Source: CAXXHQ01 sp963665265 (GTDB lineage: Bacteria > Planctomycetota > Planctomycetia > Pirellulales > Thermoguttaceae). Taken from it: DNA of 64,000 nt. The first letter of the stretch is position 1. Every line of letters starts with the position of its first letter. Below the pieces are notes generated by a model. That model saw nothing but the letters and a program-made list of their open reading frames with translations. It was not told the origin of the DNA and made no database searches. This document shows, one piece after another, positions 35,723 through 46,100 of this stretch. The stretch spans positions 2,356,001 through 2,420,000 of the forward strand of contig OY762224.2 of NCBI GenBank assembly GCA_963665265.2. Direction: 5' to 3'. A program made the position numbers and the translations under genes.

Positions 35723-37198
35723 TCACCACCCGAGGAACGCGAAGACGTTCTCCCAGTATTTGTGGAATAAATTCCAAAACAGAAAATGACGGTCCCCGTA
35801 GATTACGGCTTTGCCGTTCATGCCGGGCCGAAACTCCTCACGCGGATTGTCGATTTGCATTTCGGCAACGAAAACGTAATCGTCTTCCCACTCCTCCGAA
35901 CGAGGCTGAATTCGAGTTATAGTCCCTTCAAGGGCGTCGCCGGGGTAAGCGTCAACCCGGACGGTGACTTTTTGGCCGACTCTCGTCTCGGCGCAATCGC
36001 GTTCGGGAATCGCTACTTCGACCACCATTTTGTCGAGCGGGGCGATTTCAAATAAATTCTGACCGAGCGAGACGGGCATTCCTTCCGCCCGTTTCTGATC
36101 TCCTCGCAACACAACGCCGCGTATGGGACTTTTGATCTCTAATTTTTCATTTTGCGACTCAAGCAACTTTAACTTCAATTCCAAACGTTCTTTTTCATAG
36201 GCGGCCATTTTCGCCGCACCTTGATCCTGTTTGGCCATCTGAACGTTTCGCTTAACGTCGGCTCGTTTAATGTCGGCCGAAGTTTCGGAAATGGCTAGCC
36301 GGACGTCACGGCCGTCCATCATTGCGATAGTCTGATCCCGATCGACGACGTCGCCTGGCTCGATTAGGCTTTTTTCCAGCACCCCTTCGAAAGGCGCAGC
36401 TACGAAACGTCGGACGATCGGCTGAACTTTGCATTTACAGTCGATCTTATACGAGGTCGGGATCCAAAGAGCGAGAAAAATCGCCCCCGCGATCGCCGGA
36501 AGGACTCTAAACGTCAAAAATTGTTTGCGTTCCGTGAGTTCGTGAAGCCAACGTCGTAACCGGTTGCTCTCGGCCTTACGTAAAAGGTCGATGCAAGCGG
36601 CCGCTCGAGGCTCGCTTGCGCGGATTAAGCGGATCGCTTTTTCGTTCTCCGCAAATTTCTTTGAGCCGAGAAACGCCCATACGGCGACGACTGCGTCGTC
36701 CGTCGAACGCAACGGAGCGCTGACGATCGAGGCGACGCCCAGCCGTTCCGCCAGACGTTGATGTGCGAGCACCGCTCGGCTCGACGTTCCGTTCGAAGGC
36801 GGCCAAACCGTCAACTCATCGCGCAGAACCGCTTCGGCCAATGTCGCTTCGACGAGTCGAACAAGATCGGAGCGGCGATCGACCGATGCGTTGCCTGAGA
36901 TCGATACGATGCGAAAAGTTTCCGGAGTTTTTCCGCAAACGCCTAAGGCGACTTGTTCGCATTCAAGAAGTCGCTGAAAGTCGTTCACTATGACCGCACA
37001 GCTTCGAACCAACCGGTCTTGGCTTTCCGCCCGGAGCAGAATATCCATCACGGCCGATGCCGCTTGCGCTTCCCACTCGACTTCGGCAAGTTGCGAGCGC
37101 AGAGCGTCCGCGTCGACCGTCGAGTCGGTTGAGCCGACGACGGCGCATTGCGCTAGATTTGCGTCGGTGAAAAACTGCGGGCCGATTACTGTTGACAC
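35723..37198 (-). CDS. GAF-like domain and HlyD-type membrane adaptor
   Basis: The 491-residue protein has an N-terminal cytoplasmic GAF-like region (about 40-210: DRLVRSCAVIVNDFQRLLECEQVALGV, then LGVASIVSAPL). One membrane span lies near 232-250. An HlyD periplasmic adaptor follows: first lipoyl half RRFVAAPFEGVLEKSLIEPGDVVD, coiled coil (about 305-350), second half IKSPIRGVVLRGDQ, and a beta barrel (VGQKVTVRVDAYPGD). The C-terminus FLFWNLFHKYWENVFAFLGW is strongly aromatic. A GAF sensor joined to an export adaptor would let a cytoplasmic ligand or partner control assembly; this is inference. The M50 gene starts one base after its stop. Confidence 0.82.
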   Translation of the reverse strand: MSTVIGPQFFTDANLAQCAVVGSTDSTVDADALRSQLAEVEWEAQAASAVMDILLRAESQDRLVRSCAVIVNDFQRLLECEQVALGVCGKTPETFRIVSISGNASVDRRSDLVRLVEATLAEAVLRDELTVWPPSNGTSSRAVLAHQRLAERLGVASIVSAPLRSTDDAVVAVWAFLGSKKFAENEKAIRLIRASEPRAAACIDLLRKAESNRLRRWLHELTERKQFLTFRVLPAIAGAIFLALWIPTSYKIDCKCKVQPIVRRFVAAPFEGVLEKSLIEPGDVVDRDQTIAMMDGRDVRLAISETSADIKRADVKRNVQMAKQDQGAAKMAAYEKERLELKLKLLESQNEKLEIKSPIRGVVLRGDQKRAEGMPVSLGQNLFEIAPLDKMVVEVAIPERDCAETRVGQKVTVRVDAYPGDALEGTITRIQPRSEEWEDDYVFVAEMQIDNPREEFRPGMNGKAVIYGDRHFLFWNLFHKYWENVFAFLGW

Positions 37199-37217
37199 TT
37201 TGCTTCCGATATTTGCG

Positions 37218-38114
37218 TTAGGGAGCTTGTTTCGACGATGTATGTGACGGAGGAGTTTCTTTTTTAAGTTTTTTCACGGGTGAAAGTTCTTCCGACGTAT
37301 CGTGTGAAACCGGAGCCAATGCGAGCGAACAGGCCGTTCCGCTTCGGTAACGGCCTTGCGGATTGGCGATGACGATCTTCATTCGTACTGAGTTGCTTTC
37401 CGGATCGGTGACCTTCGAAACGGTGTCCACCACTCCTTCCACGGTTTCGGCGATTCCTTCAATGTTTACCGGAATCTTCTCGCCGGGAGTGAATCGCTCG
37501 GCGTCAGTGGAGGAAATAGGAAAAACCGCTTTAAGCTGGTCGCATTGAACGACGGTCATTACTACCGGGTCAGTCGCCGAGACGAACTCAGAAATCTCTT
37601 TGCTTATCGTCGTGACGAAACCGTCGATAGGGCTTACGATCTTGCGTCGCTCGATTTGAGCGGTAATTCGAGCGTACTCCAATTTTTTCAACCGTTGCTC
37701 TTCCTTCGCCGCAAGATAATCGGCTTCGGCGACGGAAAGCTCAGTTTTCGCCCGAAGAACTTCCTCGGGAGTCGCGCTGTCGTCGGAAGCTAATTCCTTG
37801 AGTTTTTTCAACCGTTCCTTACGGAGCTCCACTTGAGCCGCCGTCGAGTCGATCTTTCCGACTGATTCCATATTCGCTTTAGCGATGTCTCGGGACGCTT
37901 CGAGCACTTCCATATCAAGGAGGGCGAGGACTTGGCCTTTATGAACCTCGTCCCCTTCCTTGACGAGCAGCTTTTCGATGACGCCTTGATCGGATGCGGA
38001 GACCTTAATCGTTCTATAAGGTTCGGTGAAGCTTTCACTGTCCCCGGCGAGCAGGACGTTTCCGCCGATTAGAAAAGCGATCGCGAAAGCTACCGTGCGA
38101 ATTGCGGGAGACAT
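37218..38114 (-). CDS. Periplasmic adaptor (HlyD/RND type) with signal peptide
   Basis: The 298-residue protein starts with a cleavable signal (TVAFAIAFLIGGNVLLAGD). It shows the adaptor order: barrel-sandwich half (VIEKLLVKEGDEVHKGQVLALLD), a helical hairpin with many Lys/Glu (about 70-150), second lipoyl half RRKIVSPIDGFVTTISKE, and a beta-barrel segment (FTPGEKIPVNIEGIAETVEGVVDTV). Unlike the other two adaptors here it has no membrane span. Adaptors of this type join inner-membrane parts to TolC channels. It starts 138 bases after the SecA-like gene and ends 19 bases before the GAF-HlyD gene. No RND pump gene is near. Confidence 0.85.
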   Translation of the reverse strand: MSPAIRTVAFAIAFLIGGNVLLAGDSESFTEPYRTIKVSASDQGVIEKLLVKEGDEVHKGQVLALLDMEVLEASRDIAKANMESVGKIDSTAAQVELRKERLKKLKELASDDSATPEEVLRAKTELSVAEADYLAAKEEQRLKKLEYARITAQIERRKIVSPIDGFVTTISKEISEFVSATDPVVMTVVQCDQLKAVFPISSTDAERFTPGEKIPVNIEGIAETVEGVVDTVSKVTDPESNSVRMKIVIANPQGRYRSGTACSLALAPVSHDTSEELSPVKKLKKETPPSHTSSKQAP

Positions 38115-38252
38115 GATTCGATTATCCTGATTTTTCCGAATAATTGCCTTTAAACGAGGATGTTGCGGATTCCGCGAATGAATCGCGAAAGCCCCTGCTA
38201 ATTTGCGGTCGGCTCATCCGTAACAATATTTCCGCCATGCACTTACGTATTC

Positions 38253-40214
38253 TTAGCGCCCTGCGGCGTCCGGATCGCATTTCTCAAGCATATCTCGCAA
38301 CCAGCGATCATGCTGGAATAAATGATGTCTTTCCCAGTAGTGGCGGCGTTCCGCTCGGCGTTGCGCGCGATCGATTTCGTTGGAAAGATCGTCGAAAATT
38401 TCGCCTTTCGCGTCGGCGACGTTACGTATCAGCGCGGAGAGCGAAGGGGCGTGTTTCGTAAGCAACGGATCGTCCGCGGCGACGTAAAATCGGTAGGAGC
38501 CGGGATCGCCCTGACGCGCCGCGCGGCCGACAAGTTGGCGATCTATGCGGGCGGACTCGTGGCGTTCGACGCCGATGACGTGCAAACCGCCCAACTCGGC
38601 GACGCCCGGCGAGAGACGAATATCCGTTCCGCGACCGGCCATGTTCGTGGCGATCGTGATCGCTCCTAATTCGCCGGATTGAGCGATGATCGTCGCTTCG
38701 TCCGCGTCCTGCTTTCCGTTGAGAAGACGGAACGGAACGCCGCGAGCGGAGAGCTTTTCTGCGAGTACTTCGCTATTTTTAATTGTTCGGGAGCCGACGA
38801 GAATGGGGCGGCCCGAATCATGCACGTCGATTATCTCTTTAACGATCGCCTCGAACTTAGCCTCCGTCGAGGCGAAACGACGCTCCGGAAGTCCGACCCG
38901 TCGACAAGGTTTATGCGGCGGAATCTCTAGTACTTGCAATTGATATACGTTCCAGAGCTCGCGCTCGGCGCCTTTAGCGGTGCCGGTCATTCCGCAAAGA
39001 TGCGAATAAAGTTGAAAGTAGCGTTGGCGGGAGATTCGAGCGATGGCGCGGTTCTCCGCGTTTACGTCAACGCCTTCTTTGACTTCGACGGCTTGATGGA
39101 GGCCGTCTCGCCACTGTCGATCAGGATAAAAGCGTCCAGTGAATTCGTCTACCAGCAGCGCTTTGCCGTCTTGGATGACGTAATCGACGTCCTTTTGCAA
39201 AAACTCACGCGCATGCAAAGATTGTTCGACGTACAAGCTCCAGGGGCGACGCAGACCGACTGGTGAAACTGAGTCGACGGCGAGGGCGATTCTTTCATGG
39301 CCTGATTCGGAAATCACTATTCGATGCGATTCGCGATCGACGAAATAATCTTCGTCGCGAATAAGTTCTTCCGCCGTTTTCAGCGCGGCGTGATAGATTT
39401 GCGTCTCATTTTCAGGATCACTCGGCCGATCGCTCAATAGAAGCGGCGAGACGGCCGAATCGAGCAATACGTTGTCGATTTCATCGACGATCGCGGCGGC
39501 TAAACGACGTTGGACGGTCGGCGCCGAGGCTAATTTCTCGCCGCGAAGATTTGCGCGAAACGTTCCCCCTAGCTCGGCGACGGGATGGTTCCATATCGCC
39601 AATTGGTCTCTTAAATAATCGAAGCCGAATTCTTGATCGACCCCGTAAGTGACGTCGCAGGCGTAGGCGATTCTTTTCTTCGCGCCGGGATCTCCGAATT
39701 GATTTAATCCGGAGGATACGTCGAGGCATTTGAAAACAGGCGATAAAAGCTCGAAATCGCGCTTGGCCAAATATTCGTTTACGGTAACGACGTGGACGCC
39801 GCGTCCGAGAAGCGAATAGAGGAAGGCGGGAATGGCCGCCACGAACGTTTTGCCTTCGCCCGTGGGCATCTCGGCAATTCGACGTTCGGCCAACGACGTT
39901 CCGGCGAGCAATTGTTCGTCGTGCAAGGTAATCCCTAAGCGGCGACGGATTGCTTCGTAAACGAGTGCGCATGCCGGTGCGAGTATTTCGTCGCAAGACG
40001 GATGAAGCCCGCCGATTACCGCGAGTTTAAGATTTCGGCTGCACGAGACAAGCGTTTCTTGCGAGAATCCTCGATAGGCCTCGGCGATTTTCTTAATTCG
40101 CTCGACGAGGCGCCAAGAGAGTTCTGTGGGCGATTGGGTGCGAGGCCAGACCCATTGTTGGACGCGTATCAACGGAGGAGACGGCGGCGGTGATGCGGAG
40201 TCGGTAATCATCAT
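38253..40214 (-). CDS. Shortened SecA-like preprotein translocase ATPase
   Basis: The 653-residue protein has nearly all SecA motor motifs: AEMPTGEGKT (Walker A, 116-123), HVVTVNEYLAKRD (143-153), YACDVTYGVDQEFGFDYLRDQL, IVDEIDNVLLDSA (Walker B), VDEFTGRFYPDRQWRDGLHQAVE, GMTGTA, ATNMAGRGTDIRL, and the last helicase motif GRAARQGDPGS. So both nucleotide-binding folds and the preprotein cross-linking domain are present. The protein then stops within the helical scaffold. The wing/IRA regions, linker and zinc-binding tail of the usual 850-950 residue SecA are missing. It is therefore a specialised paralogue, not the housekeeping protein. Lying between TolC and HlyD genes, it may drive transport of the neighbouring giant protein. 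Confidence 0.88.
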   Translation of the reverse strand: MMITDSASPPPSPPLIRVQQWVWPRTQSPTELSWRLVERIKKIAEAYRGFSQETLVSCSRNLKLAVIGGLHPSCDEILAPACALVYEAIRRRLGITLHDEQLLAGTSLAERRIAEMPTGEGKTFVAAIPAFLYSLLGRGVHVVTVNEYLAKRDFELLSPVFKCLDVSSGLNQFGDPGAKKRIAYACDVTYGVDQEFGFDYLRDQLAIWNHPVAELGGTFRANLRGEKLASAPTVQRRLAAAIVDEIDNVLLDSAVSPLLLSDRPSDPENETQIYHAALKTAEELIRDEDYFVDRESHRIVISESGHERIALAVDSVSPVGLRRPWSLYVEQSLHAREFLQKDVDYVIQDGKALLVDEFTGRFYPDRQWRDGLHQAVEVKEGVDVNAENRAIARISRQRYFQLYSHLCGMTGTAKGAERELWNVYQLQVLEIPPHKPCRRVGLPERRFASTEAKFEAIVKEIIDVHDSGRPILVGSRTIKNSEVLAEKLSARGVPFRLLNGKQDADEATIIAQSGELGAITIATNMAGRGTDIRLSPGVAELGGLHVIGVERHESARIDRQLVGRAARQGDPGSYRFYVAADDPLLTKHAPSLSALIRNVADAKGEIFDDLSNEIDRAQRRAERRHYWERHHLFQHDRWLRDMLEKCDPDAAGR

Positions 40215-40304
40215 GCACCGTTCTTGGATCTCTATTCAACGCCGTGTCAGGATAAATGGGATGGAGGGCAGGCATGCCAAATATTTATTCGATCGCAAGT
40301 CATG

Positions 40305-42158
40305 TTACTTGCGAATGGTTGCGGGAGCCGCGTTCGCCGTCTCCGCGGGTTGGGGGTAGGGTAGGGGCGGCGGAAGCGGCGCTATGGACTGAGGTAACGG
40401 CGCCGGCTGCAAAGGCGAGCTTTCCGCCGGGGTAAGTATTTCTTCCGGAAGGACGTCGGGGACCGCCGTGCATTGAAGAAGGACTCCCGTCGCTCGGTTC
40501 AAATTCGCTAACGATAAATTGTAGCTTACTTGGGCGGCCGTAAACGCGATTTCCGAGTTCCCGCATCGCTCTTGGGCGGCCAATAAATCCTCGAGTACGA
40601 TGCCGGCGACTTGCTCCTCGCTGGGCAGCGACCGCCAGCGTTGACGCAGATATTTGACTTCCGTCGCGGCGGCCTTCATGGCGAGGTATTGCGATTGCGC
40701 TTCACGGTACGAAGCGTCAACGTCGCGGACCGCCACCTCGACTTCTTCCACTAGCGCGGCCACCGTTTGACGCAGTTGAAGGCTGTACTGTCGCATCTCC
40801 ATTCGCCGTTTGTCCAATTTCGCTTTAGCGGCGCGGTTCCCCAGGGGAACTTCAAACATCAGGCCGGCGGAATAGGTTGGCTCGCCGACGGTGAATTGGT
40901 CGGTCCACGATCGGCCGATATCTCCTTCTCCTCGGAGACCGCTGGCGTAAGTCGTCAAAACGGCGTCGAGAACCGGAAGTAAATCTTTTTCGGCGACTCG
41001 TTCGCGGATGCAGGCTGCGCGAATCTCCTGAATGGCTTGATCCACTTCAGGACGGTTATGCAGGGCTTTGACGAGCGAATCACGGACGCCTATGCGGAGC
41101 GGTTGCAAACCTGGAAGTTGCATGGGAATTAATTCGGCTCGCTCCGGTTCGACTAACGCCGGATCGTGGACCAAAAGAATCACTTTCGCTTCGGCGTTTC
41201 GAACCGCGGCTTCATAACGAATAAGCGAGGCTTTCCGAGTTTCCAAAGCCGATCGCGCTCGAACGATCTGTCCGCCGTTCGCGTCGAGAATCTTACGCGA
41301 CTCCAACTCTTTGCTGATATCGGCGGCTTCCTTGACGAGCTTACGTTTCTCGACGAGGGTCATGCGCTGGAGATACAGTTCCCAATAGGCCTTGTTTACG
41401 TCCAGCAGATGATCCTGTAAATCCGCCGTAAATTGATTCGCGGCGATCCCGGCGTCGATCGACGCTAAGATTGTTGCGCTTGAGTTATATTCGCGACCTG
41501 CTCCGTTTAATAGCGGCTGGGTATAAGACAAGGCGAGTTTCGATGTTCCTTGAGGAAGCGGAAAATAGTAAATCGAGTTGTTATCCTCGTAGCCGAAACG
41601 TTGCGACGCTTCAACCTGCCCGCCGAGAGAGGTCTTTTTACGAATGCCGCCGTTTGAATACCAAGTTTGATCGCGAAACCTCGACGGGCCGCCCGTGGTC
41701 AATAAGTTTCCGACGGGATCGCTCGTCCGAATGAATTTACTTTCCAAAAATGCGCGCGAGTCGAATGCGGCGTCCGCCTCGACGATTTCCGTCTTGCGAA
41801 TTTCCGGCGTGAGCTTAATGGCTTGCACTTTAGGAGAGTGCTCCATCGCTCCGACGACCAGGGATTGGATATCGATCGTCAGCGCCCGAGATGTTTTTCG
41901 CAAAGGAACGTTCGTTTCTTTAGCCCACCACGGCGAAAAATCGTCAGGTATAGAGGATTGGGACGTTTCTGAAATGATGGAATGTTGTTCGTCTACGGCG
42001 GAAATGCGATTCTCGTAGGGACCCAATAGATTGAGACGATTGCCGTTCTCATCGGCGAATGCGCTTACGCCGCCTAGTTCGCCGAGTAGTGCTGCGGCGA
42101 GCAAAGCGTAGACGCTAAGCCAGGCTCTGTTAAAGGCAATTCTCGGAGAGAACAACAT
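40305..42158 (-). CDS. TolC-family outer-membrane channel protein
   Basis: ATG 42158 has AAGG 7 bases upstream and gives 617 residues with a signal peptide (SVYALLAAALLGELGGVSAFA); a TTG further up is less likely. Two TolC-like repeats of long helices and short strands follow. The first half has MEHSPKVQAIKLTPEIR, KLALSYTQPLLNGAGREYN and LQDHLLDVNKAYWELYLQRM. The second has RNAEAKVILLVHDPA, VEVPLGNRAAKAKLDKRRMEMRQ and VSYNLSLANLNRATGVLL. The Pro-rich end (LPPPLPYPQPAE) is unusual and may be periplasmic. It is first in the minus-strand set and about 980 bases from the divergent giant gene. It would provide the outer-membrane exit. Confidence 0.88.
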   Translation of the reverse strand: MLFSPRIAFNRAWLSVYALLAAALLGELGGVSAFADENGNRLNLLGPYENRISAVDEQHSIISETSQSSIPDDFSPWWAKETNVPLRKTSRALTIDIQSLVVGAMEHSPKVQAIKLTPEIRKTEIVEADAAFDSRAFLESKFIRTSDPVGNLLTTGGPSRFRDQTWYSNGGIRKKTSLGGQVEASQRFGYEDNNSIYYFPLPQGTSKLALSYTQPLLNGAGREYNSSATILASIDAGIAANQFTADLQDHLLDVNKAYWELYLQRMTLVEKRKLVKEAADISKELESRKILDANGGQIVRARSALETRKASLIRYEAAVRNAEAKVILLVHDPALVEPERAELIPMQLPGLQPLRIGVRDSLVKALHNRPEVDQAIQEIRAACIRERVAEKDLLPVLDAVLTTYASGLRGEGDIGRSWTDQFTVGEPTYSAGLMFEVPLGNRAAKAKLDKRRMEMRQYSLQLRQTVAALVEEVEVAVRDVDASYREAQSQYLAMKAAATEVKYLRQRWRSLPSEEQVAGIVLEDLLAAQERCGNSEIAFTAAQVSYNLSLANLNRATGVLLQCTAVPDVLPEEILTPAESSPLQPAPLPQSIAPLPPPLPYPQPAETANAAPATIRK

Positions 42159-42787
42159 CTCTGGGCCTTGTCTTTTCCGCCGCTTCAATCGTCGTCGGAA
42201 GCAGTGGTAAAATCTTTAATATTCGAAACGACTTGCGCGACGGGACGATGCGGGAATCGTCTTGGGGCGTCAGCGCCGCTCGCCGTTAGGCAAACCGTCG
42301 GGAAGTGCGGGCTCGGCGGCGGCGAGGCGAACGTTCTAGGGCTTATAGGGTAAGCCCCAGGCATTTTCAGTTTATTGCGGGTTTTCGTTCAAACTGGCGT
42401 GATCCAAAAAAACGTCACGAATTAACACCTTCCTTAGTCATTAATTCGACATCTGCCGTCGCTAAGGCCAGAGTAACGCGATTCTTTGGTTTTATTCGTA
42501 TAATCCACATATCGGATGTCTTGATTAGAGAAAGTTTTCATGTGGCCCCCCTAACCAGATGTGGATGTTTTACACTCGGGGAGATTTCTCTAAGTTGTTA
42601 TTCTGAAAATACTTGTGTTCTTGAGTCATGCTTCGATGGGGGGAGGACGTTCAGCTTTTTCGCATAGCGCGAGTTGAAAGCAACTTGGGCTTCAATCCCT
42701 CTCGCTCTGCCCCATTTCTCAGGGACCGTAAAACTACTGGCTAGATGGGGTAAAGGCGAAGGATGTACCAGCAAAATAGAACTCTTC

Positions 42788-42817
42788 TTGAACGTTTATA
42801 ACCTATCTTTTTTATAG
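42788..42817 (+). promoter_or_regulatory. Possible promoter toward the giant gene
   Basis: TTGAAC (42788-42793) and TTATAG (42812-42817) are separated by 18 bases. It would give a transcript covering the small frame at 42868 and the giant gene. The match is moderate. Confidence 0.35.
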
Positions 42818-42867
42818 AGGTATCTCATTTTGTGCATGCGTCATAAATCGCTTCCTCGGAGTGGTTT

Positions 42868-43041
42868 ATGTTTTTGAATGACTTTGTTGATGAAAATGAT
42901 GCATTTCAAAATTGGACCAAGCGTTCATCGAGACATGTTCGTGCTCGTTGGGCCGTAAGAGAAGCGACGCGAGAAGGCCATCGGATTGGCTCTAGTCGAG
43001 AGAGGATGCGTGATCGCAATTCAGAAGCGGTCACGAGATGA
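42868..43041 (+). CDS. Possible small basic protein upstream of the giant gene (57 aa)
   Basis: ATG 42868 follows GGAG by 7 bases and opens 57 codons to TGA at 43039-43041. The peptide has an acidic start (LNDFVDENDAF) and a very basic remainder (HVRARWAVREATREGHRIG), with no hydrophobic segment. It ends 97 bases before the giant gene, so it could be a leader peptide or a small regulator, or not a gene at all. No family recognised. Support is the ribosome site, position and absence of any other gene here. Confidence 0.3.
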   Translation: MFLNDFVDENDAFQNWTKRSSRHVRARWAVREATREGHRIGSSRERMRDRNSEAVTR

Positions 43042-43138
43042 ATCGTCGTATGCTGTCGACGGTCTCCTTCAGGTTCCTGAAGAGGTTATCGGGCAAATTG
43101 TAACCACTTGATGGATTTGCATCTAGGATTGCTGACTC

Positions 43139-46100
43139 ATGTTAAAAGAAATCTACTTTCGGGGCCGTGCTTTAGTCAGCGAAATCGAAGACGTCGTTCA
43201 GCAATTGTACCGGCGCAATAGGCGATGGGCGCGAAGTCCGGTCGAACGGGCGTTGGATATCTATGCGCTGGAAGATCGCGTTCTTTATGACATTGCGATG
43301 CTGCCTGCCGCCGTGCAGATCGTCGACTCGGGCGCAGCGGGAACCGTCTCTGAAACCGTTCAAACCGCTACCGTGACCACGGCCTCGACTCCGACGACGG
43401 CCACGCCAGCTTCAAGCAACACGCAAGCCTCGACCAATTCGCAGCAAATTTCCGAGGCGGCCGACGCTTCCGCCGAATCGGCGCCTTCTAATTCGACGAA
43501 AGACGCCGCTTCGAGCTCCTCGACGACGGAAGTCGCCGATCAGACCGTTTCCACGTCGGAAAAATCCGCCGACTCGAAGGTCGATGAAGTTCGCCACGTC
43601 AATTTCGTTTTGATCGATGACAGCTTGAACGACATTGATAAACTAATTAAATCGTTAGGTTCGGACACGGAATACTACGTGTTCGATCACAATACTCAGT
43701 CGGCCGCCGACGTGTTGAAGGCTGTCACGGAATGGTCTTCGGCGAACAACGCCCAGATCGATTCCCTCTCGATATTGTCGCATGGCGTTTCCGGCAGCTT
43801 TCAGTTAGGCGACCAGTGGATTAGCGAATCGAATTTATCGACGTCGGCCTCCGCGTGGCAAGAGCTGGGCAAGGTCCTTAGCGCCGACGCCAGCGTCAAT
43901 ATTTTCAGTTGTAACGTAGCTGCCACGACTGACGGCCAAGCGTTGATCAACGACGTCGCCAAGTTGACCGGAGCGACGACTTACGCTTCGACTGATTACA
44001 CGGGCTATGGCGGCGATTGGGTTCTCGAAGCTTCGTCGACGGGCGCCGCTGCATCCTCTTGGCAAAACCCGCTCGATACGAGCGCGCTTGCCGATTGGAA
44101 AGGCGAACTAGATACGATCCACACTGTTTTCGTGACGACCACGAGCGATTCCTGCGACGCGACGTTGATTTGGGGATCGGGCATGACGATTTCCCAATTG
44201 AACTCGAACGCGGGAGCCGACGGCGTCGTATCACTTCGTGAAGCCGTCATTGCGGCGAATAACACGCTCAATTCCGGCGGAGCCGATCACATATACTTTA
44301 ATATCGCGGGCGCGGGCGTTCAGACGATTTCGTTGACCTCCAGTTTGACCGTTTCCGACGCCGTGATCATCGACGGGTATTCCCAATCCGGAGCATCGGT
44401 CAATACTCTCGACGTCGGCGACAACGCCGTTTTGAAGATTCAAATCAACGGAGCGAGCGCAGGAGCTGTAAGCGGACTGACGCTCAATTCCGCTGCGGAC
44501 GGAAGCACGATTCGCGGTTTGGCGATCACCGGTTTCGCTCAGGCCGGAATATACGTTAGCGCGGGATCCGACTACAACGTCATCGAAGGCAATTTCATCG
44601 GTCTGAATGCGGCGGGGACTTCGGCCGTCGCAAACGGCTGGGGCGTTTACGTCGGCGGCGATTACAACCTTATCGGCGGCGCGACCGCCGCGGCGCGAAA
44701 CGTCATTTCAGGAAACACGACCGCCGGCGTAATGCTCGACTCGGTTTCCGGCAACTCGATCGTCGGAAATTATATCGGCACGAACGCAGCGGGCACGACG
44801 GCTGTCGCCAACGGTTACGGCGTTTATTGCAACAACGTCAGCAGTACGACCGTAGGCGGATCCACGTCGGCTTCACGCAACGTCATTTCCGGTAATACGA
44901 CCGCCGGAATCCTATTTAACGCCAGCGTGAGCGGCGGCAATCTCATTCAAGGAAACTACGTCGGCGTAAACGCGTCCGATTCCGCCGGCCTCGCCAACGG
45001 CGTCGGAGTCACCGTCATTGAGTCGGCCGGTCTTACGATCGGAGGTACGACGACGGGGCAAGGAAACGTTATCGCTTCGAATGGCGGCGTCGGAGTAAGC
45101 GTTTCCGGCGGCCTTTCCTCGAGCGTGCGCATCCTCGGTAACTCGATTTACTCCAACGGCGGCTTGGGGATTGATCTGGGCGCCGACGGTGTCACGACGA
45201 ACGACGCAAACGACGTTGACTCGGGCGCGAACTCCCTGCAAAATTATCCGGTCATTACAAGCGCCATTCTCAATGGAACTTCGCTTACCCTTTCCGGATC
45301 GGTTAATTCGTCGGCAAATACGACCTATCGAATCGAAGTGTTTTCCAGTACGTCCGCCGATTCGACCGGATACGGCGAAGGCCAAACGTATCTCGGCTAT
45401 TTTGAAGTGACCACCGACGCAAGCGGTAACGCAAACTTCTCGCAAGCGTTGACCGTGAGCGGAGTTTCGCAAGGAAACTTTGTTTCCGTCACGGCCACGA
45501 ATAAATCGACGTTAAATACATCCGAGTTTTCGTCGGCGGTCGGCGTGCCCGGCCTAACGATTTCGTCTTCTTCGATTTCTACGACGGAAGGCGGCGGCAC
45601 GGCTACGTTCTCCGTTTCGCTGAAGACCAGGCCGACATCCGACGTGACGATTACGTTGACTCCGTCGGTCTCCGGACTTGGGTCGCTCTCGGCGACCACG
45701 TTGACGTTCACCGCGTCGAACTGGAACACTGCTCAAACGGTTACCGTGACAGGATTAAACGATACGCTAGTCGCTAACGTAGGTTATTCGATTGATCTTT
45801 CAATCGCAAGCTCCGACGTTAGTTACAACGGGCTAACCGTTACGGGCGTGTCGGCGACGAATACGAACGTCGGCGATACCTATAATACCATTTACGTGGA
45901 TACGACGAGCGATACGCTCGACGGCGACACGTCTTCGCTCGCCGCGCTGTATTCCAATCGCGGTTCGGACGGAAAGATATCGCTTCGTGAAGCGATTACC
46001 GCCGCCAACAATACGACGAACGGCTCCGGCGGGGCCGATCGCATTTATTTCAATTTGACTTCCGGTTCGATCATCTCCGTCGCCTCCCAATTGCCCGACA

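Larger units (their letters stand above)
42159..43138. other. 980-base divergent regulatory region between tolC-like and giant genes
   Basis: The region separates the two halves of the proposed system. It has a hairpin with arms GGGCTTA (42339-42345) and TAAGCCC (42351-42357). A looser pairing exists between GCCCCAT and ATGGGG(T) near 42706 and 42745. A promoter-like pair lies at 42788-42817, and a small open frame at 42868-43041. A long untranslated leader before the giant gene is possible. No known riboswitch consensus was recognised. Confidence 0.5.

Noticed and set aside
33538..42158. The TolC/HlyD genes considered as an RND multidrug efflux pump
   Set aside because: No RND inner-membrane pump gene is present, and the set contains a SecA-like ATPase and an M50 protease instead.
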